A DNA stretch of 34,920 nucleotides from JAAZNO01 sp012798275 (GTDB lineage: Bacteria > Chloroflexota > Anaerolineae > B4-G1 > SLSP01), in the NCBI GenBank assembly GCA_035347995.1, contig DAOPQD010000028.1, forward strand, positions 1-34,920, given 5' to 3'. Position 1 is the stretch's first letter; every line of letters begins with the position of its first letter. This document shows positions 1-7,563 of the stretch, one piece after another. The position numbers and the translations under genes were made by a program. The notes under the pieces are model-generated. The model was not told where the DNA came from. It did not search any database and worked only from the letters and a program-made list of their open reading frames with translations.

Positions 1-39
1 TGACCGCCTGCCGCCGTTGGCAATCTGGAAATTTGGGGT

Positions 40-123
40 ATGCTGGTTGCTGGATACTGGATGCTGGTTGCTGGTTGCTGGATGCTGGTTGCTGGTTGCT
101 GGATGCTGGTTGCTGGATGCTGA
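40..123. repeat. Heptanucleotide tandem repeat, 12 units
   Basis: Twelve consecutive 7-bp units of consensus WTGCTGG run without interruption, ending 2 bp before the phoB start codon. Variation is almost confined to the first base (A or T); unit 3 is ATACTGG and unit 12 is ATGCTGA. The A/T pattern makes a higher-order 21-bp period (ATGCTGG TTGCTGG TTGCTGG). It resembles the short tandemly repeated repetitive sequences known from cyanobacteria. Because 21 bp is seven codons, the array is open in the phoB frame, but I regard it as untranslated. Confidence 0.95.
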
Positions 124-125
124 AC

Positions 126-830
126 ATGACCGAGAAGATTTTGGTGGTCGAGGATGAAACGGCCCTGCGGGAGACGCTGGAGTACAATCTGGCGCGGCAG
201 GGCTATGAGGTGCTCAGCGCCGCGGATGGCTTCACGGCGCTGACCCTGGCGCGCGCCGAACAGCCGGACCTCGTGCTGCTGGACGTGATGCTGCCGGGAC
301 TGGATGGCTTCGAGGTGTGCCGCCGGCTGCGGCGCGAGGCCTCCATGCCGATCCTGATGCTCACGGCCCGCGCCGACGAGGTTGACAAGGTCGTCGGGCT
401 GGAGATCGGCGCGGACGATTATCTGACCAAACCCTTCAGTATGCGCGAGCTGCTCGCGCGGGTGAAGGCGCAACTGCGGCGCGTGCGGCTGCTGCAGGAA
501 GAGCCCCCTCCCCTCCTCCCGGCGCCTCCCGAGCAGCTGCGTTTCGGCGATCTGCTGCTCGATGTCACCCGTCACGAGGTCTATCGCGGCGAAACGTTGT
601 TACACCTCACGCCCAAGGAATACGAGCTGCTGCACTACCTGGCGAGCCATCGCGGGCAGATGCTCACCCGAGAGCGCATCCTGGAAGAGGTCTGGGGCTG
701 GGAATTTGCTGGTGGCACCCGCACGGTAGACGTGCACATCCGCTGGCTGCGGGAGAAGCTCGAGGAAGACCCGGCAGCCCCGCAACGCATCGTCACCGTC
801 CGCGGCAGCGGTTATCGTTTCGAGGGATGA
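126..830 (+). CDS. phoB: PhoB-family response regulator (OmpR type)
   Basis: This is a two-component DNA-binding response regulator of 234 residues, probably the activator of the phosphate regulon. The N-terminal receiver domain (about 1-120) has the acidic pair ED near residues 9-10, the phospho-acceptor Asp53 in LLDVMLPGLDG, the conserved Thr in MLTAR and Lys in TKPF. A proline-rich linker (about 125-135) leads to an OmpR/PhoB winged helix with TPKEYELL and the recognition region TVDVHIRWLREKL. The ATG at 126 gives the standard family start; the longer open frame from 33 only translates the heptamer array. No strong Shine-Dalgarno is visible. phoR follows after 29 bp and the Pst system after that, which supports a phosphate role; the protein alone would fit any OmpR-type regulator. 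Confidence 0.9.
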   Translation: MTEKILVVEDETALRETLEYNLARQGYEVLSAADGFTALTLARAEQPDLVLLDVMLPGLDGFEVCRRLRREASMPILMLTARADEVDKVVGLEIGADDYLTKPFSMRELLARVKAQLRRVRLLQEEPPPLLPAPPEQLRFGDLLLDVTRHEVYRGETLLHLTPKEYELLHYLASHRGQMLTRERILEEVWGWEFAGGTRTVDVHIRWLREKLEEDPAAPQRIVTVRGSGYRFEG

Positions 831-859
831 ATTCATTGTGAATTGTGAGAGGAAACCCC

Positions 860-2611
860 ATGTGGCATTATCGTAGCACTCGCAGCCGCATCACGACGCC
901 GTTTGTGGTGTTGATCATTGTGGCGACAACGGCGCTCGCCCTGTATCTGTCCCATTATTTCCGCCAGGCCTATCTGGCGACGCTGGAGACGCGGTTGCTG
1001 GCCGATCTGCGCGTCCTGGAGGATCAGCTCCCCGCCTACGACGCCGCTGACGATCTCGACGCTGTGACGCGGCATTACCGCGAGCTGCTCGACGTGCGCG
1101 TGACGTTCATCGCCGCCGATGGCACGGTGTTGGGGGAATCCGACTATGACCGGGCCACGATGGACAATCACCTCTACCGCACCGAGGTGCAGCAGGCGCT
1201 GGACCAGGGCTCCGGCAGCAGCATCCGTTACAGCGTCACCGCGCGCACCGACGTGATGTACGTGGCCCTGGCGTTGCAGGAGACCGCTGCGCCAGTCCGC
1301 ATCGCACGGCTGGCACTGCCCCTCGTGGAAGTGCAGGCCGAACTGACGCGCCTCAACCGGGTGATCCTCACGACGGCGCTGGTCGCCATCGGCCTGGCGG
1401 TGGCGCTGGCATTCCTCATCGCCGACCGCACCACCTCGCCGGTGCGCCAGCTCACGATGATGGCGCAGCGGGTCGCCGCCGGGGATTTGAGCGCGCGCCT
1501 GTTGCCCACCACCGAGGACGAGGTCGGGCAGCTCACCCGCGCCTTCAACGTCATGACGGAAAAGCTGCAGGACCAGATCAACGCGCTGACGACCGAGCAG
1601 ACCCGCTTGAATGCCATTCTCGATCACATGGCCGACGGCGTGATCATCGTGGACACCGAGGGCGTGGTGCAGAGGCTCAATCCCGCCGCCACGCAAATCC
1701 TCGACGTGACGCCGGAGACGGCGGTGGGAAGCACGTTTTCGGCCCTCGCGCGCCATCACCGGCTCATCGAGCTGTGGCTGCGATGTCAGCGGACGCAGGA
1801 GGAGCAGCGGGACGCCATTGAGCTGGATCACGACAAGGGGCTGTTCCTTCAGGTGATCATCACCCCCCAGCAGACGCCGGCCACGCCGGGCTATCTCGTC
1901 ATCATGCAAGACCTCACCCGCATCCGCCGCCTGGAAACCATCCGCCGCGATTTTATCAGCAACGTCTCGCACGAATTGCGCACGCCGCTGGCCTCCCTCA
2001 CGGCGCTGGTGGAAACCCTGCAAGAGGGCGCGATAGAGGATCCCGTCATAAGACAGCGCTTCCTCGGTCACATCGAGCGGGAGCTGACGGCGATGACCCA
2101 GATCGTGGAGGAGCTGCTGGAGCTCTCGCGGATCGAGTCCAACCGCGCACCTTTCTTCATGCAACCGACCCTCGTGGAGACTCTCGTCGCTGGGCCGGTG
2201 GAGCGCATGTTGCCGCAGGCGGAACGCGCCGGGCTGACGCTGACGGCCGAGTTGCCGGCCGACCTCCCGCCGGTGATGGCAGACGCGGAGCGCATTCAGC
2301 GAGTGATGACAAACCTGCTTCACAACGCCATCAAATTCACGCCTGCCGGCGGGCGCATCGTCGTTTCCGCGCAGCGCGAGACGGGCAAAGTCGTCATTGC
2401 CGTGAGTGACACCGGTGTGGGAATCGCCGAGGAAGATCTCTCACGCATCTTTGAGCGTTTCTACAAGGCCGATCGCGCGCGGTCGTCCGGCGGGACAGGC
2501 CTGGGACTGGCGATCGCCAAACACATTGTGCAGGCGCATCGCGGGCAGATCTGGGTGAAGAGCGTCGAGGGGCACGGTAGCACCTTCTATTTCTCGCTGC
2601 CCACCGCGTAA
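860..2611 (+). CDS. phoR: PhoR-like sensor histidine kinase
   Basis: This is a membrane sensor kinase of 583 residues, partner of the upstream regulator. Visible order: transmembrane helix 1 (about 13-31), an extracytoplasmic sensor region, helix 2 (about 168-188), a HAMP linker (about 189-240, ending AAGDLSARL), a PAS domain (about 250-350, ILDHMADGVIIVD), HisKA with phospho-acceptor His371 in NVSHELRTPLA, and an HATPase_c domain with N box NLLHNAIKFTP, G1 SDTGVGIA, F box IFERFYKAD and G2 GGTGLGLAIAKH. ATG 860 is preferred to GTG 845 because GAGAGG sits 7 nt before it. Two tandem ATTGTGA heptamers (835-848) lie just upstream. The periplasmic domain plus PAS architecture is typical of PhoR; in the known systems it is kept inactive by PstSCAB and PhoU when phosphate is plentiful. 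Confidence 0.9.
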   Translation: MWHYRSTRSRITTPFVVLIIVATTALALYLSHYFRQAYLATLETRLLADLRVLEDQLPAYDAADDLDAVTRHYRELLDVRVTFIAADGTVLGESDYDRATMDNHLYRTEVQQALDQGSGSSIRYSVTARTDVMYVALALQETAAPVRIARLALPLVEVQAELTRLNRVILTTALVAIGLAVALAFLIADRTTSPVRQLTMMAQRVAAGDLSARLLPTTEDEVGQLTRAFNVMTEKLQDQINALTTEQTRLNAILDHMADGVIIVDTEGVVQRLNPAATQILDVTPETAVGSTFSALARHHRLIELWLRCQRTQEEQRDAIELDHDKGLFLQVIITPQQTPATPGYLVIMQDLTRIRRLETIRRDFISNVSHELRTPLASLTALVETLQEGAIEDPVIRQRFLGHIERELTAMTQIVEELLELSRIESNRAPFFMQPTLVETLVAGPVERMLPQAERAGLTLTAELPADLPPVMADAERIQRVMTNLLHNAIKFTPAGGRIVVSAQRETGKVVIAVSDTGVGIAEEDLSRIFERFYKADRARSSGGTGLGLAIAKHIVQAHRGQIWVKSVEGHGSTFYFSLPTA

Positions 2612-2641
2612 ACGCTTTTGTCCCCCACCCCTTCTTTTACT

Positions 2642-2684
2642 GGGTTTTGCTGGCGAGCTGCGCCCGCCTGCAAAACCTTTTTTT
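2642..2684 (+). terminator. Rho-independent terminator after phoBR; palindrome copy 1
   Basis: GGTTTTGC(T)GGCG pairs with CGCC(T)GCAAAACC across a short loop (2643-2677), and seven T residues follow at 2678-2684. It begins 30 bp after the phoR stop, so phoBR probably terminates before the pst promoter. The right arm GCCCGCCTGCAAAACC is identical to the right arm of the palindrome at 34874-34912. Confidence 0.8.
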
Positions 2685-2729
2685 ATTCTTCTTTCACTCC
2701 TCAGCGGAAACGCTGGGGGAGCGAAATTG

Positions 2730-2783
2730 TTTACACGACCTTAACCTGGCCTTGAAACGACGTTAAACCTTCTGTGGTAGGAT
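2730..2783 (+). promoter_or_regulatory. Pho box (four 11-bp-spaced repeats) and -10 of the pst promoter
   Basis: Four related hexamers, TTTACA (2730), TTAACC (2741), TTGAAA (2752) and TTAAAC (2763), start exactly 11 bp apart with 5-bp spacers. This is the direct-repeat layout of PhoB/PhoP binding sites, closest to the TTAACA-type repeats of Bacillus PhoP. A -10-like TAGGAT at 2778-2783 lies 9 bp after the last repeat, so the box occupies the -35 region as in class II activated promoters. Transcription would begin near 2790, giving a leader of about 50 nt before pstS. Confidence 0.8.
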
Positions 2784-2840
2784 GCCGTTTGTACGCGACA
2801 GCGTACGCAATTCGATTCTATTACAGAAGGAGTAAGAGAC

Positions 2841-3851
2841 ATGCGTCGTTTCTGGTTCATTACCATCGTTTTAACGCTGGCCCTGGCCGCGTGCAGCGCG
2901 CCAGCCACTCCCACGGCTGCGCCAACTCAAGCGCCGACTACGGAGGCTGCGCCGACTCAGGCGCCCACCACAGAGGCTGCCCCGACCGGTCTGCTGCCCG
3001 AGGTCAACCCGCTGGAGGTGAAGGGGGACATCATCACCGCCGGCAGTTCCACGGTGTTCCCGCTCTCCGAGCGGATGGCAGAACGCTTCCGTGATGAGGG
3101 CTACAGCGGCAACATCACCATTGACAGTATCGGCTCCGGCGCCGGCTTCGAGCGCTTCTGTGTCGCCGGCGAGACCGACATCGCCAATGCCAGTCGCGCC
3201 ATCAAGGATTCCGAGATCGAATCCTGCCGGGCCATTGGCCGTGAGCCGATCGAATTCCGTATCGGCACCGACGCCCTGGCTGTCGTGGTGAGCAAGGACA
3301 ACACTTTCATCACCGATGCCACGTTGGAAGAGCTCGCCGCCATCTTCACTGCCGAGAAGTGGTCCGACGTGAATCCCGCCTGGCCCGACGAAGCCATCCT
3401 GCGCTTCATCCCCGGCACGGATAGTGGCACCTTCGATTACTTCGTCGAGGAAGTGTTCGAGAACGATAAGACCCCGCTGCTCAGCAGCAAGAACCTGCAG
3501 CTGAGTGAAGACGACAACATCCTGGTGCGCGGCATCGCCGGCAGCCCCTACGCCATCGGCTTCTTCGGCTACGCCTACTACGAGGAAAACCGCGACCAGC
3601 TCCAGGTGCTCTCCATCAACGGTATCGCGCCGAGCGCGGAGACGGTGGACAACCATACCTATCCGCTGGCGCGCCCGCTCTTCCTCTATTCCGATGCGCA
3701 GATCATGCGTGAAAAGCCGCAGGTCGCCGCGTTCATCAACTTCTACCTCACATACGTGAACGAGGAAATCAGCAGCGTCGGCTACTTCCCCGCGAGCGAG
3801 GCCGTGCTCAAGACCTCGATGGAAACCTGGCTCAAGGCCCAGGCGCAGTAA
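2841..3851 (+). CDS. pstS: Phosphate-binding lipoprotein PstS
   Basis: This is the extracytoplasmic phosphate-binding protein of the Pst ABC importer, 336 residues. A signal peptide ends in lipobox LAAC with lipid-attachment Cys18. A low-complexity linker (about 19-52) contains two copies of a 10-residue unit PTQAPTTEAA, probably a flexible tether. Phosphate-binding loops are visible: AGSSTVFPLSE, SIGSGAGFERF, NASRAIK and PGTDSGTFDYF. The start ATG has AGAAGGAG about 10 nt upstream. It is first in pstSCAB, directly behind the Pho box. A strong hairpin after its stop probably keeps pstS mRNA above that of the permease genes. Confidence 0.96.
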   Translation: MRRFWFITIVLTLALAACSAPATPTAAPTQAPTTEAAPTQAPTTEAAPTGLLPEVNPLEVKGDIITAGSSTVFPLSERMAERFRDEGYSGNITIDSIGSGAGFERFCVAGETDIANASRAIKDSEIESCRAIGREPIEFRIGTDALAVVVSKDNTFITDATLEELAAIFTAEKWSDVNPAWPDEAILRFIPGTDSGTFDYFVEEVFENDKTPLLSSKNLQLSEDDNILVRGIAGSPYAIGFFGYAYYEENRDQLQVLSINGIAPSAETVDNHTYPLARPLFLYSDAQIMREKPQVAAFINFYLTYVNEEISSVGYFPASEAVLKTSMETWLKAQAQ

Positions 3852-3890
3852 CTCGCCGGGCTGCGTGAATCTGGACAGCACAAGAAAATG

Positions 3891-3923
3891 CCTTTGCAGC
3901 GGCGTCCCTCGCCGCTGCAAAGG
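3891..3923 (+). promoter_or_regulatory. Intercistronic stem-loop between pstS and pstC
   Basis: CCTTTGCAGCGGCG (3891-3904) pairs perfectly over 14 bp with CGCCGCTGCAAAGG (3910-3923) around a 5-nt loop TCCCT. Only TGCTTTA follows, so termination would be partial. Such a structure between a binding-protein gene and its permease genes usually acts as attenuator or 3'-end stabiliser, raising the amount of binding protein. The functional reading is inference; the stem is plain in the sequence. Confidence 0.75.
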
Positions 3924-3948
3924 TGCTTTAAGGAGGAGGATCTTCCTG

Positions 3949-4908
3949 GTGGCTACCACAAAAGCAACAAGTTTTCGGGCGCTGCGCGGCCTGGCGACCG
4001 ATACGGCGACGTCGCTGCGCAAGCGTCCGCGACCGGGGGAAACCGCGATTCAGAGTTTCCTCTTCGTCTGCGGCGCGATCTCCATTTTTACGACTGTCGG
4101 CATCATCTATGTACTGGGGCATGAATCCATGCTGTTCTTTGCCAGTCCCGAAGTGAGCTTGGTGGAATTTTTCACGAGCGCCCGGTGGCAACCGGCGATC
4201 CTGGAATTCGGGATTCTGCCACTCTTCAACGCCACGCTGATGACGAGCGGCATCGCCCTGCTGGTGGCCCTGCCGTTGGGTCTCAGCGCCGCGATCTATC
4301 TGAGCGAATACGCGACGCCGCGCGTCCGGGGGGTGCTCAAACCGATCCTGGAGGTGCTGGCCGGCATCCCCACCGTCGTGTATGGCTATTTCGCCTTGAG
4401 CTTCATGACGCCGCTCTTGCGGAGCATTTTTGGCTTCAACACGGTGGAGATCTACAACACCGCCTCCGCCGGCCTGGTGATGGGGATTTTGATCCTGCCG
4501 CTGGTGACCTCGATGAGCGAGGACGCGCTGAACGCCGTGCCCGACAGCCTGCGCGAAGCCGCTTACGCCCTCGGCGCGACCAGGCTGGAAACGGCGGTGA
4601 AGGTAGTGGCGCCGGCCGCGCTTTCCGGCATCACCGCCGCGTTCATCATCGCGGCCTCACGTGCGGTGGGCGAGACCATGATCGTCGCGGTCGCCGCCGG
4701 CGCCGGGCCGAATTTCACCTTCAACCCCTTCCAGGCGGCGGAGACCATGACCGGACACATCGTCCGCATCAGCGGCGGCGACCTGAGTTACGATTCCATT
4801 GACTACAACAGCATCTTTGCCATCGGGCTGATGTTGTTTTTCATGACCCTGGCGTTGAACCTCATCAGCGCTCGCGTGGTGCGGCGCTTCAGGGAGGTAT
4901 ACGAATGA
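3949..4908 (+). CDS. pstC: Phosphate ABC transporter permease PstC
   Basis: This is one of the two inner-membrane permease subunits of the Pst importer, about 319 residues. I chose GTG 3949 because AAGGAGGAGG lies about 9 nt upstream and the preceding 28 codons of the open frame run through the stem-loop. The protein has a basic N-terminus, a first membrane helix (FLFVCGAISIFTTVGIIYVLG), and the binding-protein-dependent permease signature: GIPTVVYGYFAL, then EAAYALGATRLETAVKVVAPAALSGI (EAA loop contacting PstB) and SRAVGETMIVAVAAG. The stop overlaps the pstA start (ATGA), implying translational coupling. Confidence 0.94.
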   Translation: MATTKATSFRALRGLATDTATSLRKRPRPGETAIQSFLFVCGAISIFTTVGIIYVLGHESMLFFASPEVSLVEFFTSARWQPAILEFGILPLFNATLMTSGIALLVALPLGLSAAIYLSEYATPRVRGVLKPILEVLAGIPTVVYGYFALSFMTPLLRSIFGFNTVEIYNTASAGLVMGILILPLVTSMSEDALNAVPDSLREAAYALGATRLETAVKVVAPAALSGITAAFIIAASRAVGETMIVAVAAGAGPNFTFNPFQAAETMTGHIVRISGGDLSYDSIDYNSIFAIGLMLFFMTLALNLISARVVRRFREVYE

Positions 4909-6131
4909 CGACATCTCGCTTCGATCCCCAAACCCCACGACGCCATCGCCTGGGGCGCGTGTGGAGTGCGCTTTTCCTGGGAGCGATCCTCATCGCTATT
5001 CTGGCTCTGGGCGCGCTGCTGTACGACATCATTGACGGCGCCTTCGGCCTGGTGGCGATCGAGAACCGTGTGGACCCCGCCAGCCTTGCCATTGAAGGTG
5101 TCCCGCTGGAGGATCTGAGCAAGGAGCAGCTCACCGCCATTCTCGCGCAACACATCTCGGCGGGACTGTTGCGCCGCCTGGAACACGATCAGCCGTTTGA
5201 GGAGCGCGATCGCGCCAGCGTGTATGCGCTGGTTATGGAGCGAGTTGTTGAGCCGAAGATTGTGAAGACCTGGTCGCTCACCGCCTCACTCACCCAGCGT
5301 GCTGCCATCGAAGCGGAAGTCGCCGAGAAGTACCCCCAGGCGCAACTCGAATTCCGTGCCTGGATCAATCCCACCTTCATCCAGATGCCGCAATCGAGTA
5401 AGCCGGAGATTGCCGGCGTGCGCACTGCAATCCTCGGCTCCCTGTGGACCATCGCGCTCACCCTCATCGTGGCGTTTCCCGTCGGCGTCGGGGCCGCGAT
5501 TTATCTGGAAGAATACGCTAGCGACACCGCTCTCAATCGCGTCATCCAGACCAACATCAACAACCTGGCGGGCGTGCCCTCGATCATCTACGGGATGTTG
5601 GGGCTGGCCATTTTCGTGCGGGGATTGGAGCCGTTCACAAGCGGGACCCTCCTCGGCGTGGCGGATCCCACGACCGCGAATGGGCGCACGGTGCTCTCGG
5701 CGGGCCTCACGCTGGCGCTGCTCATCCTGCCGCTGATCATCATCAACGCGCAGGAGGCCATCAAAGCGGTACCGGCCTCGTTGCGCGAGGCCAGCTACGG
5801 CCTGGGCGCGACCCGTTGGCAGACGATCTGGTATCACGTCTTGCCCAACGCGCTGCCGGGGATTCTCACCGGCACGATCCTGGCGATTTCGCGGGCGATC
5901 GGGGAGACGGCGCCGCTGGTGGTAGTCGGCGCGTCGGCCTTCGTGGCGCTGGACCCCAGCGGGCCGTTTTCCAAATTCACCACGCTGCCTATCCAGATCT
6001 ATCAATGGACCACGCGCCCGCAGGATCAATACCGCAACCTGGCCGCAGCGGCCAGCCTGATGCTGCTGGTGCTGCTGCTGAGCCTGAATGCCGCCGCCAT
6101 CTTGCTGCGGAACCGATATAGTAAAAAGTGA
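4905..6131 (+). CDS. pstA: Phosphate ABC transporter permease PstA, with large N-terminal insert
   Basis: This is the second Pst permease subunit, 408 residues, longer than the roughly 290 of E. coli PstA. After helix 1 (about 18-42) comes a hydrophilic segment of about 130 residues (45-175), rich in charged residues and presumably extracytoplasmic; the standard permease core follows. Core motifs: AGVPSIIYGMLGLAIF, the EAA loop EASYGLGATRWQTIWYHVLP, and SRAIGETAPLVVVGA. Some alphaproteobacterial PstA proteins have a comparable N-terminal extension (DUF3333), but I cannot say whether this one is homologous. It overlaps pstC by 4 nt (ATGA). Confidence 0.93.
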   Translation: MTTSRFDPQTPRRHRLGRVWSALFLGAILIAILALGALLYDIIDGAFGLVAIENRVDPASLAIEGVPLEDLSKEQLTAILAQHISAGLLRRLEHDQPFEERDRASVYALVMERVVEPKIVKTWSLTASLTQRAAIEAEVAEKYPQAQLEFRAWINPTFIQMPQSSKPEIAGVRTAILGSLWTIALTLIVAFPVGVGAAIYLEEYASDTALNRVIQTNINNLAGVPSIIYGMLGLAIFVRGLEPFTSGTLLGVADPTTANGRTVLSAGLTLALLILPLIIINAQEAIKAVPASLREASYGLGATRWQTIWYHVLPNALPGILTGTILAISRAIGETAPLVVVGASAFVALDPSGPFSKFTTLPIQIYQWTTRPQDQYRNLAAAASLMLLVLLLSLNAAAILLRNRYSKK

Positions 6132-6210
6132 GAAGAGAGAAGTGAGACGAGCGAAGAAAGAAGAGAGAAGTGTATTTATGACTCACCACTCACGGCTCAC
6201 TCATTTCAGG
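6131..6210. repeat. Short periodic repeats in the pstA-pstB gap
   Basis: A 14-bp direct repeat AGAAGAGAGAAGTG occurs at 6131-6144 and 6159-6172 in a purine-rich stretch. It is followed at 6181-6207 by pyrimidine-rich CTCAC-type units (ACTCACC ACTCACGG CTCACTC). The two halves are of nearly opposite strand composition. They fill the spacer between pstA and the pstB ribosome binding site. Confidence 0.75.
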
Positions 6211-6218
6211 GAGGATAC

Positions 6219-7070
6219 ATGTTGAGTTTGTTAAATCCAGTTCGCACGCACCCACAGGTGCCGGCTCCCGTCGCGGCCTTGACATCAACGGCGGAAATGG
6301 AAATGGACGATTACGCCATCGAGACGCGCGCCCTTTCCGTCTCCTACAGCGACTTCCGCGCCGTGCACGACATCCAGCTGCGCGTTCAGCGCCGGAAAAT
6401 CACCGCCTTCATCGGCCCCTCGGGATGCGGCAAGAGCACGGTGCTGCGCACTTTCAATCGTATGAATGACTTGATCCCCACCGCGCGGGTCGAGGGCGAG
6501 GTCTTGTTAGGCGGACAAAATATCTATGCCCCCGAGGTGGATGCCGTCGAAGTGCGTCGGCGCGTCGGCATGGTCTTTCAAAAGCCTAATCCCTTCCCCA
6601 AAAGCATCTACGAGAACGTGGCCTGGGGCGCGCGCATCAACGGCTACCGGGGCAGCATGGACGAGCTGGTCGAACGGACGTTGCGCCATGCGGCTCTGTG
6701 GGACGAGGTGAAGGACAAGCTGCAGCAAAGCGCGCTGGCGCTTTCCGGCGGGCAACAGCAGCGTCTGTGCATCGCCCGCGCCATCGCCATCGAGCCAGAG
6801 ATCGTGCTGATGGACGAGCCAGCCTCCGCGCTCGATCCCATCGCCACCCTGCGCATCGAGGAGCTGATGCGGGCGCTGGCGCAGGAGTACACCATCATCG
6901 TCGTCACGCACAACATGCAGCAGGCCGCACGCGTCTCGGATTACACCGCCTTCTTTATGGTGGACGACCAACGATCGGGGTACCTGGTGGAACAAGGGCC
7001 TACCCGCGAGATCTTCACCAATCCCAAGGACAGGCGGACGGAAGATTACATCACGGGTCGGTTTGGATAA
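6219..7070 (+). CDS. pstB: Phosphate ABC transporter ATP-binding protein PstB
   Basis: This is the cytoplasmic ATPase of the Pst importer, 283 residues. It shows Walker A GPSGCGKST, the PstB-typical RTFNRMNDL after it, the Q loop VFQKPNPFPKSIYENVAWG, signature LSGGQQQRLCIARAIA, Walker B VLMDEPASALDP and the switch histidine VVTHNMQQAARVSDYTAFF. The C-terminal FTNPKDRRTEDYITGRFG is characteristic of PstB. A 35-residue N-terminal extension precedes the ABC domain; GGGAGG 5 nt before ATG 6219 supports that start, though internal Met codons at 6297 and 6303 are possible. Confidence 0.95.
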   Translation: MLSLLNPVRTHPQVPAPVAALTSTAEMEMDDYAIETRALSVSYSDFRAVHDIQLRVQRRKITAFIGPSGCGKSTVLRTFNRMNDLIPTARVEGEVLLGGQNIYAPEVDAVEVRRRVGMVFQKPNPFPKSIYENVAWGARINGYRGSMDELVERTLRHAALWDEVKDKLQQSALALSGGQQQRLCIARAIAIEPEIVLMDEPASALDPIATLRIEELMRALAQEYTIIVVTHNMQQAARVSDYTAFFMVDDQRSGYLVEQGPTREIFTNPKDRRTEDYITGRFG

Positions 7071-7090
7071 TGTAAATTCGGGGCATACTT

Positions 7091-7540
7091 ATGGACAAGC
7101 GAAGCGTGTTGTTTCTGTGTACGGGAAATTCAGCCCGCAGCCAAATGGCTGAGGGCCTGGTCAATCACTTTTTGGGCGAGACCTGGGATGCCTTCTCCGC
7201 CGGCGTGACGCCGGCAGAACGTGTTCATCCCCTGGCGGTGGCCGTCATGGCGGAGCTGGGCGTGGACATCTCCGCCCAGATCCCCAAATCCCTCGACGGA
7301 TTCCGCGACCGGCATTTTGACGTGGTAATCACGCTCTGTGATCACGCCGCCAAACATTGCCCGGCGTGGTTGGGAAAGGGACAAGTCGTGCACCTCGGCT
7401 TTCCGGATCCGGCCGCAGCGGAGGGCGGCAACAGCGCCAAACTGCAGATTTTTCGCCAGGTGCGGGAGGCCCTGCAGCAGCAAGTGCTGGATTTTCTGGT
7501 ACAATGGGAAGCAGATACCCCACAGTTTCACCTGAATTGA
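7091..7540 (+). CDS. arsC: Arsenate reductase, low-molecular-weight phosphatase fold (thioredoxin type)
   Basis: This 149-residue protein has the LMW-PTP P-loop CTGNSAR (Cys10 to Arg16, CX5R) followed by SQMAEG, and the catalytic Asp in GFPDP (about 106). Cysteines at 83 and 90 (CDHAAKHC) match the spacing of the redox triad of the thioredoxin-coupled S. aureus pI258 ArsC (Cys10, Cys82, Cys89), so reduction of arsenate to arsenite is the best call rather than tyrosine phosphatase activity. It sits 20 bp after pstB and 23 bp before phoU. A place in a phosphate-uptake operon makes sense because Pst takes in arsenate as a phosphate mimic. No ars efflux gene is in the window. Confidence 0.85.
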   Translation: MDKRSVLFLCTGNSARSQMAEGLVNHFLGETWDAFSAGVTPAERVHPLAVAVMAELGVDISAQIPKSLDGFRDRHFDVVITLCDHAAKHCPAWLGKGQVVHLGFPDPAAAEGGNSAKLQIFRQVREALQQQVLDFLVQWEADTPQFHLN

Positions 7541-7563
7541 GGTCGGCCCTATTGAGGTCAGGT

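Noticed and set aside
33..125. In-frame N-terminal extension of PhoB encoded by the heptamer array
   Set aside because: The extension is pure repeat (DAGCWLL units) and the standard receiver domain starts at ATG 126; kept only as a finding about the repeat.
833..2323. Long open frame antisense to phoR (about 496 codons)
   Set aside because: GC-rich third-position shadow of a clear histidine kinase; no family motifs and no initiation signals.
2871..4022. 383-codon open frame antisense to pstS and pstC
   Set aside because: It covers both genes and the intercistronic hairpin; composition is typical of a shadow.
6178..6225. 15-codon ORF before pstB (MTHHSRLTHF...)
   Set aside because: It translates the CTCAC-type repeat, has no ribosome binding site and overlaps the pstB start.
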